A DNA stretch of 44,465 nucleotides, taken from NCBI GenBank assembly GCA_031257315.1, contig JAIROW010000187.1:1-44465 (forward strand), given 5' to 3'. Positions within the stretch are counted from its first letter, which is position 1. Every line of letters begins with the position of its first letter. The notes beneath the pieces are model-generated. The model saw only the letters and a list, made by a program, of their open reading frames with translations. It was not told where the DNA came from and ran no database searches. Of the stretch, positions 33,474 to 40,685 are shown piece after piece. The DNA comes from Prevotellaceae bacterium. GTDB lineage: Bacteria; Bacteroidota; Bacteroidia; Bacteroidales; UBA932. Position numbers and translations under genes: made by a program.

Positions 33474-34568
33474 CTAAATAAAATCCTTGCCCTTATCTGC
33501 CAGAACGTCTGAAACCGTTTGCTTTATCGATTCTTCGTCGTTTCGGGGACAAATCATCAAAACGTCTTCGGTGTCAACAATGAGATAATTTTCCAGTCCT
33601 TTTACTACAAGCAGTTTATTCGGATTTGCAGAATCTATCATGCTGTTCGATACTTCCGATAAATATACATTACTGCTTTTCAGAGCATTACTGTTTTCGT
33701 CTTTCGACATCTGGATATAAAGCGAATTCCATGTTCCGACGTCAGACCATCCAAAATCGGCGGCAAAAACGTAAACATTTTCAGCTTTTTCCATCAATCC
33801 ATAATCAATGGAAATACTTTTGCACTGGCTGTAAGCGTCGAAAATAAAACTTTCTTCCCTGTCTGTATTGTAATAATCGTTTCCTGCTGCAAAAATTTCC
33901 GTAACATCAGGTAAATGCCGCGCCAGCGCTTTTCTTATAGCGTCAAGACTCCAGATAAAAATTCCGGAGTTCCAGTAAAATTCGCCGCTTTTAAAAAATA
34001 TTCTTGCGGTTTCTATATCTGGCTTCTCAGTAAAAGTTTTGACCTTGCACACAGAATCCTGACATTCGGGAGCGTCTTCCTTTTCGACCTGAATATATCC
34101 GTATCCGGTTTCGGGTCTCGACGGTTTCAGCCCAACTGTAACCAGAGCGTTGTTGTCGCCAGCATAAGCCAATCCGTTGAGCATTACTTCAAGAAACTTG
34201 TTTTCGTTGAAAATAAAGTGGTCGGACGGAGTAACGACAACCCTTGCCTGTGGATTGATTTTCAGAAGTTTGCAAGTTGCGTAAACTATACATGGAGCAG
34301 TGTTGCGACGCATTGGCTCGCACAGAACCTGACTTTCGTTCAGTTCAGGTATTTCTTTAAGTACCAGTTCTTTGTAAATTTCTCCCGTAACGACGAGAAA
34401 GTTCTGAACGGGAATAATTCTTGCAAACCGTTCAAAAGTCTGACGTATAAATGTTTTACCGGTACCCAGAATATCAAGAAACTGTTTTGGTTTTTTTGTT
34501 CTGCTCATTGGCCAGAATCTGCTTCCGATTCCGCCTGCCATTATTATACAATAATCGTTGTTATTCAT
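33474..34568 (-). CDS. manC: Mannose-1-phosphate guanylyltransferase
   Basis: Makes GDP-mannose from mannose 1-phosphate and GTP, feeding mannosylation and GDP-fucose synthesis. The 364-aa product has the single nucleotidyltransferase domain form without the isomerase domain of bifunctional ManC. The signature MAGGIGSRFWPMSRTKKPKQ (about 11-30) includes the pyrophosphorylase motif, with FLDILGTGKTFIRQT after it. VTPSDHFIF (about 107-115), FTEKPD (about 178-183), YWNSGIFIW (about 197-205) and the DYGLMEKAENV segment (about 260-270) are all typical. A TAATTTTG box lies about 50 bases upstream. It opens a three-gene run with DUF4294 and cls. Confidence 0.95.
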   Translation of the reverse strand: MNNNDYCIIMAGGIGSRFWPMSRTKKPKQFLDILGTGKTFIRQTFERFARIIPVQNFLVVTGEIYKELVLKEIPELNESQVLCEPMRRNTAPCIVYATCKLLKINPQARVVVTPSDHFIFNENKFLEVMLNGLAYAGDNNALVTVGLKPSRPETGYGYIQVEKEDAPECQDSVCKVKTFTEKPDIETARIFFKSGEFYWNSGIFIWSLDAIRKALARHLPDVTEIFAAGNDYYNTDREESFIFDAYSQCKSISIDYGLMEKAENVYVFAADFGWSDVGTWNSLYIQMSKDENSNALKSSNVYLSEVSNSMIDSANPNKLLVVKGLENYLIVDTEDVLMICPRNDEESIKQTVSDVLADKGKDFI

Positions 34569-34617
34569 TTATTCTATATTGTTTATTTCTTAATCCAAAC
34601 ATATTATAAAGTTTCGA

Positions 34618-34645
34618 CAAAATTAATCAATTTTTATCAATCCAA
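34618..34645 (-). promoter_or_regulatory. Promoter of the manC operon
   Basis: TAATTTTG (34618-34625) on the - strand, with TTG 17 bases upstream (34643-34645). It is about 50 bases before the manC start. Confidence 0.55.
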
Positions 34646-34971
34646 TATATGTTCGATGCAAAAAACACGAAAAACGTTGTATCAATGACTGCTCCAAACA
34701 GGCGAATAAGGTTATAATATATTGATAATTAACAAAATATAACATTAAAATACAGATATTTTTTTTGTCTGAGTTATGACAAACAGATAAAGGTTTTGAG
34801 AATTGTAATTGACAGAAATTTGTCATTCAGGATATTCATGTCAACAAATATGCTACCGTTATGATTTTTTTTGCTTGCGAAAATATCCTTTTTTGTTGAT
34901 ACATTTGCCTCAACAGCAAATTTTTCAACCTATGAGTTACTGTTATGTCCATATTATTTATTTTTCACGCT
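34646..34971. other. AT-rich intergenic region, no gene seen
   Basis: Between trmB and manC. It holds only AT-rich sequence with a small dyad (TGACA-gaaatt-TGTCA near 34810-34825) and T-runs. No convincing reading frame, RNA gene or copy of the repeat elements was found. Confidence 0.5.
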
Positions 34972-35616
34972 TTAACTGATTTTAAATTTCAGATATGTAA
35001 CAGGAATGCCCTGCGCAGCAAACCGCATTTCGTAAAACGTTTTTATTTTCAGAAATTCATTGTCGGGACACTGAGCGTATATATCTGTAAACGCATCAAG
35101 TAATGTGAAATTATTTTTATTGATAACAGACAAAGTATAATCGTGCAATATCCGGCTGTCGGTTTTCAGATGAATGATACCGTCCTGTTTCAAAAACTGA
35201 CGATACCGTTCTATAAACTCAGGAGCGGTAAGCCGTTTTCGCGGTTTATTGATTTGCGGATCAGGAAAAGTTATCCAGATTTCTTCAACTTCGTCGGCAT
35301 CAAAAAAATCAACTATAAATTCGATGCGCGTTCTTAGAAATGCAGCATTCGGAATTTTCTCTTCCTCAACTGTTTTTGCTCCGCGCCATATTCTGGCGCC
35401 TTTGACGTCAATGCCCAAAAAATTTTTTTGAGGATATTTTTTTGACAGTGCAACCGTGTATTCTCCTTTGCCGCAGCCAAGTTCAAGAATTAAAGGATTT
35501 AAATTGCCGAACCTGTTTTTCCACAAACCTTTATATTCGCAAAAGTTATTTTCGGGTTGAAAAACATGCGGAAAGTTTTTATTTTCGGCGAATTTCATCA
35601 GTTTATTTTTTCCCAT
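34972..35616 (-). CDS. trmB: tRNA (guanine-N7-)-methyltransferase
   Basis: Methylates G46 in the variable loop of tRNAs using SAM. The 214-aa product has motif I LELGCGKGEYT (about 40-50), LGIDVKGARIWRGAK (about 68-82) and the family hallmark WITFPDPQINKPRKRL (about 113-128; most members read FPDPWPKxRHxKRR, so Gln replaces Trp here). Further motifs are HLKTDS (about 149-154) and a C-terminal YEMRFAAQGIPVTYLKF. It is transcribed away from the acidic repeat gene, with an inverted repeat between them. Confidence 0.95.
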   Translation of the reverse strand: MGKNKLMKFAENKNFPHVFQPENNFCEYKGLWKNRFGNLNPLILELGCGKGEYTVALSKKYPQKNFLGIDVKGARIWRGAKTVEEEKIPNAAFLRTRIEFIVDFFDADEVEEIWITFPDPQINKPRKRLTAPEFIERYRQFLKQDGIIHLKTDSRILHDYTLSVINKNNFTLLDAFTDIYAQCPDNEFLKIKTFYEMRFAAQGIPVTYLKFKIS

Positions 35617-35666
35617 TTTTTTGACGATTTACCGGATATATCAGTTTTTTATATGATACAAAACCA

Positions 35667-35732
35667 GACAGAACTGTCTTAAAAACACATTTACAGCATT
35701 TTGCAACAAATGTTCTGTAAGACAGTTCTGTC
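35667..35732. repeat. 15-bp perfect inverted repeat between the acidic-repeat gene and trmB
   Basis: GACAGAACTGTCTTA (35667-35681) and TAAGACAGTTCTGTC (35718-35732) with 36 bases between them. Each arm is itself a dyad (GACAG-aa-CTGTC), so the site could be a pair of binding sites for a dimeric regulator or a long stem-loop ending the upstream transcript. No T-run follows the stem, which weakens a simple terminator reading. Confidence 0.75.
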
Positions 35733-35760
35733 GAAAGATAACCTGTTATGTTACTGTTTT

Positions 35761-36168
35761 TTATCTGTCGTCATTACGGTTTTCTTCATCTTCACTGTCG
35801 TCATCGTCCCAGTCTTCACTGTCATCGTCGTCCCAGTCTTCACTGTCGTCATCGTCCCAGTCTTCACTGTCATCATCGTCCCAGTCCTCACTGTCATCAT
35901 CGTCCCAGTCCTCATCATCGTCGTCCCAGTCCTCATCATCATCGTCCCAGTTCTCATCGTCGTCGTCCCAGTCCTCATCTTTGTCGGTGTTGTCGAGATA
36001 ATAACTGCCGGTTGTCAATTTTCCGTTTCGATAGATACTTAATTCGTCAAATTCATCATAGTCAGAACGTTTTGACCTTTTTTCCTTCAATGGCGATTTT
36101 CCTCTAACTTGCTGTTCGCCAGTACGACCTTTGTCGTAAAATTTATGAAAATTCATGTTAGTTTTCAT
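35761..36168 (-). CDS. Acidic Trp/Asp-repeat protein, function unknown
   Basis: A 135-aa predicted protein that I do not recognise. Residues 1-50 are a basic, ordinary-looking head (MNFHKFYDKGRTGEQQ, KSPLKEKRSKRS), followed by YRNGKLTTGSYY. Residues 67-127 are eight repeats of WDDDD: three in 7-residue units (WDDDDEN/ED) and five in 8-residue units (WDDDDSED), ending EENRNDDR. No signal peptide or membrane segment is seen, so it is probably cytosolic. A metal- or cation-binding or nucleic-acid-mimicking role is conceivable but unsupported. The frame is read as coding because the head is a plausible protein and the repeat keeps frame through both 21- and 24-base units. Met5 is an alternative start. 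Confidence 0.55.
   Translation of the reverse strand: MKTNMNFHKFYDKGRTGEQQVRGKSPLKEKRSKRSDYDEFDELSIYRNGKLTTGSYYLDNTDKDEDWDDDDENWDDDDEDWDDDDEDWDDDDSEDWDDDDSEDWDDDDSEDWDDDDSEDWDDDDSEDEENRNDDR
35788..35970. repeat. In-frame 21/24-bp tandem repeats inside the acidic gene
   Basis: Eight direct repeats encode WDDDD-type units, first 21 bp and then 24 bp long. They are nearly identical in DNA, differing mainly by GAC/GAT swaps. Such arrays expand and contract by slippage, and every unit length is a multiple of three, so protein length can change without frameshift. Confidence 0.85.
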
Positions 36169-36327
36169 TTGTATTTAAGATAAAAACTTTATAATACCAT
36201 CTTTAATAAAAAAATTATGATGCAATTTTAATACTATTTTTTGAAATGAACAGCATTAAAATCAAAATTTTTTGCGTATTTATTTTTTTTGGACGCATAA
36301 CTGTTTTATAATCAGCAATAAATAAAA

Positions 36328-36942
36328 TCATTTCAGGTTACAGAATTTGAAAAAAAAATTTTTTTTATGCACAAAATTTGACGGTATTGCCGTCTCAAAG
36401 TATGTGTTTAAGTCTTTTTTTACCGGTTTTGCGTTTTGCGACAGTTTTACCATGTATGGAAAAACGAAATCTGCCGCATAAACAAGTTTGCCGTATGTTG
36501 CCGATTTTTTCAAATCCTTATTCAGAATATCGACGCCTGTGAGTTTCAAAGAATGGATTGCGTATGCTAAAATACTGAAAATCACTACTGTTTTCAGTAT
36601 TCCAAAAATCATTCCCAAAAGTCGGTTTATCCAGTTCAGCATTGCCGATTTCAGCAATTTGTCCAGTATTTTTGAAAGTCGGAATGTGATAAAATATACT
36701 GTGAGAGCAATTATTGCAAACATAATTATAAAAACGATGATTTTTGTTGATCCTTCGTCAACGTTAAAATATTTGCGCCACCAGTCTGTAAACATTAATG
36801 CAAGTTTGCAGGCGACGTATGTTCCGGCAATTATTCCAATCAAGCCAATCAGCTGACAGACCATTCCTCTGATATAGCCAAAAACGGCTGCCAAAAACAG
36901 GGAAATCAGTACAATAATATCAAAAATCGAAAATGCTTCCAT
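36328..36942 (-). CDS. CvpA family inner-membrane protein
   Basis: A 204-aa membrane protein related to CvpA, a family tied to colicin V production, envelope stress and bile tolerance but without a clear biochemical role. Four hydrophobic segments are seen (about 7-25, 31-51, 66-88, 108-130). The family-like start FDIIVLISLFLAAVFGYIRGMVCQLIGLIG (about 7-36) and the NWINRLLGMIFGILKT loop (about 103-118) fit. The C-terminus is basic and AT-rich. It starts 9 bases after the FtsB-like gene. Confidence 0.88.
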   Translation of the reverse strand: MEAFSIFDIIVLISLFLAAVFGYIRGMVCQLIGLIGIIAGTYVACKLALMFTDWWRKYFNVDEGSTKIIVFIIMFAIIALTVYFITFRLSKILDKLLKSAMLNWINRLLGMIFGILKTVVIFSILAYAIHSLKLTGVDILNKDLKKSATYGKLVYAADFVFPYMVKLSQNAKPVKKDLNTYFETAIPSNFVHKKNFFFKFCNLK

Positions 36943-36951
36943 ATTTATCGT

Positions 36952-37233
36952 TTACTCAAAAATAAAAACATCTTCGTTTTCAAATTTCATGCAGTAATGT
37001 TCCCGCGCATATTTTTCGACGCTGTCTCTGCAAGTTTCAAACGTTTCAATCCGTTTTTCGAGTTCCTGCGTATTTTTTTTATACAGTTCTATCTTTTTTT
37101 CGATTTTTCTGTTGACGGCTCTCTGCCGTAGCCACTGCATGATACTGGCTTCGTCGAAAAAAACAATCCAAATGGCAAATATTATCAGAATGGCACAATA
37201 TTTGTTTCTGAAAATTTTGGGTACTCGCCTCAT
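36952..37233 (-). CDS. FtsB/DivIC-like septum formation initiator protein
   Basis: A 93-aa bitopic protein with one membrane segment (about 10-26) followed by the FDEASIMQWLRQR motif, a coiled coil (about 38-72, KIEKKIELYKKNTQELEKRIE) and REHYCMKFENEDVFIFE at the end, matching the KxEYxMxxxxEDVY pattern of the family. FtsB-type proteins join FtsL and FtsQ at the division septum in the inner membrane. It starts 2 bases after the OmpA-type gene, so it is in the same transcript. Confidence 0.88.
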   Translation of the reverse strand: MRRVPKIFRNKYCAILIIFAIWIVFFDEASIMQWLRQRAVNRKIEKKIELYKKNTQELEKRIETFETCRDSVEKYAREHYCMKFENEDVFIFE

Positions 37234-37235
37234 TG

Positions 37236-38147
37236 TTATGGAGTTTGAGTTGATTCTATAATGTCCATCAATTCTGAAATTTTGGGGGTAAGAATTATTT
37301 CCGTTCTTCTGTTTTTCTGTTTTCCTTCGTTTGTGTCATTCGGTTCAATCGGGACAAATTCGCCGCGACCGGCGGCAGTTATTCTCGACGGGTCGATTGA
37401 TTTGTTTATCAGCAGAGTACGGACTACGGTAGTTGCACGTTTTACGCTCAAATCCCAGTTGTCGGTCAAAGCGCCTGTTCCAGAATATTTTACGTTATCG
37501 GTGTGTCCTTCTACCATAATATTAATATCGGGATTTTGCTCCAACACTTTTCTGATTTCAGCCAGAGCCTGCAATCCGGGCTTTTCGATGTCCCATTTTC
37601 CTGATTTGAAGAGCAGTTTTTCATCTACGGATACATATACCTTGCCGTTTTTTTGCTTGACAGTCAATCCCTTTCCTTCAAAACCCATCAGAGCGTCGGC
37701 AACTTTTTTCTTTAACTGATTCAGAGCGGCAGCCTGTTTTTCCATTGCTTCCTGAAGTTCTACATATTTTTTGTTTTTTTCTCTCAGTTCGTCTTCTTTC
37801 TGTTGCAGAGATTCTTCGTTTTGCTGTATCTTTTTCAACAAATCCTGCATTTCTTTTTGCGAAGCGCTGGTCATGCTTTTTTGCAGAGTTTGGGAATCTT
37901 CATACTGTTTTTTCAGCGATTTGTTTTCATCTTTCAGCGATTTTATTTCGCCGTTTAAATCGTTAATATCTTTCTCATACTGAGCAAGTTTGGCTGTCTG
38001 TTCGTTTGATTTTACATTTAAATTATCGTAACTGTCTGTCAGCCTGTCATATCTGAATTTTAAATCATTATATTTTTTCGATGTAACGCAAGACGTCAAC
38101 AATTCAGAAAAACATATCAAAACTAAAAAAATAAATACTCTTTTCAT
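37236..38147 (-). CDS. OmpA-family peptidoglycan-binding lipoprotein with coiled coil
   Basis: A 303-aa lipoprotein with lipobox LLTSC (Cys20), a long coiled coil (about 30-150, rich in Lys/Glu/Gln with NDLNGEIKSLKDENKSLKK) and a C-terminal OmpA domain (about 165-290). The latter shows SVDEKLLFKSGKWDIE, VEGHTDN (about 217-223), NWDLSVKRATTVVRTLL (about 234-250) and NRRTEI (about 284-289), which are the diaminopimelate-binding landmarks. It should tether the outer membrane to peptidoglycan. It precedes the FtsB-like and CvpA-like genes in one transcript with a TAACTTTG box just upstream. Confidence 0.92.
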   Translation of the reverse strand: MKRVFIFLVLICFSELLTSCVTSKKYNDLKFRYDRLTDSYDNLNVKSNEQTAKLAQYEKDINDLNGEIKSLKDENKSLKKQYEDSQTLQKSMTSASQKEMQDLLKKIQQNEESLQQKEDELREKNKKYVELQEAMEKQAAALNQLKKKVADALMGFEGKGLTVKQKNGKVYVSVDEKLLFKSGKWDIEKPGLQALAEIRKVLEQNPDINIMVEGHTDNVKYSGTGALTDNWDLSVKRATTVVRTLLINKSIDPSRITAAGRGEFVPIEPNDTNEGKQKNRRTEIILTPKISELMDIIESTQTP

Positions 38148-38172
38148 GATAAAACCATAATAAAATCCGGCG

Positions 38173-38180
38173 CAAAGTTA
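38173..38180 (-). promoter_or_regulatory. Candidate -7 box for the OmpA-FtsB-CvpA operon
   Basis: TAACTTTG on the - strand 25 bases before the OmpA-type start. No clear -33 TTTG is seen at normal spacing. Confidence 0.5.
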
Positions 38181-38535
38181 ATAACTTTTATTGAAATTTT
38201 AATAACATTTCCTGATTTGTACGCTACAAATTTTTGGGCATTGAAATTAGAGTTAATGTAAATTTAAATATGATATTGGAAAGCATATATCTGGCTTTCA
38301 GCCAGTACATACTCAAATAAATTTACATAAACGCTATTAAATGAAACTGAATACTGTGGATTGACTTTATAAAGGATTTTAAACAGCATGTACAAAAGTT
38401 TTTAAACTCTGTAACAGATACAAAACAGAGTTTATGCAAATTTATCGACGTATCAATTGACTGAAAGCCAATAGTTTTACAACCGCATGTATTTAACCTT
38501 TGCAGAGATGCGATAAATTGCGTCCATTACTAACT
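38181..38535. other. Intergenic region with degenerate repeat words
   Basis: No gene is seen. It contains imperfect dyads (a CTGGCTTTCAGCCAG stem near 38291-38305) and AAACTCTG...CAGAGTTT near 38404-38434. It also holds acaaccgcatg and GAGATGCGATAAATTGCGTC near 38505-38524, which look like decayed pieces of the dispersed hairpin families found elsewhere in the window. Confidence 0.5.
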
Positions 38536-38558
38536 GGGCGCGATTTATTATCGCGCCC
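38536..38558 (-). terminator. Hairpin directly behind the S9 peptidase gene
   Basis: A perfect 9-bp GC-rich stem (GGGCGCGAT / ATCGCGCCC, loop TTATT), 6 bases after the stop of the - strand peptidase gene. No T-run follows, so termination may be weak. The sequence resembles the GACGCGAT hairpins at 9450 and 43690. Confidence 0.5.
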
Positions 38559-38564
38559 CTGCTT

Positions 38565-40652
38565 TCATATTCCTAAATATTTTTCGAGCCATGCAAAAAA
38601 TTCTCTTTGCCATAAAATAGCATCTTGTGGACGAAGTACCCAGTGACTTGCTTTCGGGAATACGACCAGACGGGCTGGCACATTCATCATGCGTGCAGCA
38701 TTGAATGCAGCCAGCGATTGCGTGTATGGAACGCGGAAATCGTTTTCGCCGTGAAATATAAGTATCGGAGTATCCCATCTGTCGATAAATTTTATGGGCG
38801 ACTGGGAATAAATTTTTTCGACATATTTATTGTTTTTGTCAAGGAACGAGCCGCCGGTTTCCCAGTTTTCAAAAAACAGTTCTTCCGTTGTGTAGTACAT
38901 TGTTTCCATCCAGAAAATTCCGCAGTGTGCAATGAATGTCTTGAACCGTTTGTTGTGATTGCCCGCAAGCCAATATACAGAATAGCCTCCGTAACTTGCG
39001 CCAACAGCGGCAAGCCGGCTGGAGTCAATCCACGACTGTCGGGCGATATAGTCTGCCGCCGAAAGCAAATCGCGTTCAGGCTGTCCGCCATGATCTTTGC
39101 TGACAGCGTCGCACCATTCCTGTCCGTAGCCGCTGACGCCGCGCCGTGCGGGATAAATGACGGCATAACCTTTCGACGCCATCAAAGCATAATTCCAGCG
39201 GTAGCTGAACGACTGGCTTACTGCGCCCTGAGGTCCGCCGGTACACATCATTATACATGGATACTGTTTCGATTTGTCGATATTTGGAGGCAGTATGACC
39301 CATACCGGCATTTTTTTGTCGTCGGTGGTTTTTACCCAGTGTAATTCCATTTCGGGCAGGTCTAACTGTTCAAGAATATGCCGGTTGATGAACGACAGTT
39401 CCGTCGATTCGCCGGTAGCAGCGTCAAGTCTGAATATTTCCGACGGTTTTGTAATCTGCGAACGCACTGTTACAAGGTCGTTACCGGCGGTCAGCTGAAC
39501 GTTTTGAAAGTCGAAGTATCCGTCTTTGCTTATCTGTGTAAATTTTGTTTTGTCCGACAGTTCCATTTTAAACACTCTGTATGTTTCGTCGAAACAGGCT
39601 GTAAGATACATCGACTGGCTGTCTCTGTTCCATACGAGACTTGAAGGGCTGGCGTCGAAATTCTGCGAATGGTCGCTCATGTTTCCGGCAGCGAAATCGT
39701 ATATAAAGATGCGTTCTTTGTCGGCTTCAAATCCTGCGCGTTCCATGCTTAGCCACGCCAATTTTGTTCCGTCGGGCGAATATACGGGGTGTTTGTCGTA
39801 ACCGTACATTCCTTCGGTCAGGTTCGAGGTTTTTCCGGTTTCGAGATCATATATATAAATGTCGGAATCGGTTGATTCTGCATAATCTTTACCTGTCAGT
39901 TTTTTGCACGAGTATGCCAGTTTTTTGCCGTCGGGCGACCACGATGTTTCGGAAATGTCGTCGAAGGGTTTCATTGGCGCGTCCCATGGTTCGTCTTTCA
40001 TTATATCTTTCATGCCGCTAAGTTTTCCGTCGCTGTATCCGGCAATGTAAAGATGTGAAAATGTGCCGTCTTTCCACGAATCCCAGTGACGGTACATCAG
40101 GTCGTCGGCAATGTATGCTTCGGCTTTTGGCAGGTCGGCATATACGTCTTTTCCAAGCGTTTTTGTAACCTGAGTATCTATGGAAATCAGCAGTTTTGAG
40201 CCGTCGGGCGAGTACGAAAATTCGTTGACGGGCTGGCTGTCGGGCGTTTTCACTTCTCTTTCCCATGCGCCGCCTGGCGTGATTTCATATATTTTGCCGT
40301 TTCGTACAAAACCTATGTACTTGCCATCGGGACTCCATTGCAGCGAACCTTCCTTTTCGGGGGTGAATGTCAGCTGTTTGCCGTTGTTGCCGTCAATGTC
40401 GCAGACATGGATTTCCGAATTGCTTCTGTTCTGTTCAATATCGTACCACGTAACGGTATAAGCCACCGTTTTACCGTCGGGCGATACCTGCACGCTGCCA
40501 AGTCGTCCGAAGTTCCACAGGACTTCGGGGGTCAGCAGTTTGCTTTCGAGTTTAATTTCTTTTTTTCCAATCATTTCAGATGATGTTTTTTGCTCCCGTC
40601 CGTTGCAGGCGCACAGAAGAGCGACTGTTAACAAAAATACTGAATTTTTCAT
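38565..40652 (-). CDS. S9 family prolyl-oligopeptidase-type dipeptidyl peptidase (DPP5-like), lipoprotein
   Basis: A serine peptidase cleaving dipeptides from peptide N-termini, used in peptide feeding. The 695-aa product has a lipobox LLCAC (Cys16), a WD40/beta-propeller domain (about 45-420, with repeated SPDG words) and a C-terminal alpha/beta-hydrolase domain. The nucleophile is Ser553 in GASYGGYS, the acid Asp638 in GENDFRVP and the base His670 in KASHWV. This closely resembles Porphyromonas-type DPP5. It follows recQ by 33 bases and may share its transcript, though the functions are unrelated. The protein is probably periplasmic. Confidence 0.92.
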   Translation of the reverse strand: MKNSVFLLTVALLCACNGREQKTSSEMIGKKEIKLESKLLTPEVLWNFGRLGSVQVSPDGKTVAYTVTWYDIEQNRSNSEIHVCDIDGNNGKQLTFTPEKEGSLQWSPDGKYIGFVRNGKIYEITPGGAWEREVKTPDSQPVNEFSYSPDGSKLLISIDTQVTKTLGKDVYADLPKAEAYIADDLMYRHWDSWKDGTFSHLYIAGYSDGKLSGMKDIMKDEPWDAPMKPFDDISETSWSPDGKKLAYSCKKLTGKDYAESTDSDIYIYDLETGKTSNLTEGMYGYDKHPVYSPDGTKLAWLSMERAGFEADKERIFIYDFAAGNMSDHSQNFDASPSSLVWNRDSQSMYLTACFDETYRVFKMELSDKTKFTQISKDGYFDFQNVQLTAGNDLVTVRSQITKPSEIFRLDAATGESTELSFINRHILEQLDLPEMELHWVKTTDDKKMPVWVILPPNIDKSKQYPCIMMCTGGPQGAVSQSFSYRWNYALMASKGYAVIYPARRGVSGYGQEWCDAVSKDHGGQPERDLLSAADYIARQSWIDSSRLAAVGASYGGYSVYWLAGNHNKRFKTFIAHCGIFWMETMYYTTEELFFENWETGGSFLDKNNKYVEKIYSQSPIKFIDRWDTPILIFHGENDFRVPYTQSLAAFNAARMMNVPARLVVFPKASHWVLRPQDAILWQREFFAWLEKYLGI

Positions 40653-40685
40653 ATCTAATATCTAAAAAATATTTATCAAATTTCA

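Noticed and set aside
34623-34826. 67-codon - strand frame upstream of manC
   Set aside because: It overlaps the manC promoter, is AT-rich with a random composition, and has no signal, domain or start support.
35701-36107. Two + strand frames with VVIVPVFTV or HRRPSPH repeats
   Set aside because: They are complements of the Asp/Trp repeat. The - strand frame has a plausible non-repeat head and start, and the + strand ones do not.
36328-38147. A novel division system from the OmpA, FtsB-like and CvpA-like genes
   Set aside because: Each is a common Bacteroidota envelope or division protein, and co-transcription of such genes is ordinary. Nothing in the sequence supports a new system.
38181-38535. 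Possible fifth element copy upstream of the OmpA-type gene
   Set aside because: Only short words (accgcatg, GAGATGCGATAAAT) resemble the family. No terminal ATGCGAATCA or ordered hairpin chain is present, so it is listed as degenerate remnants only.
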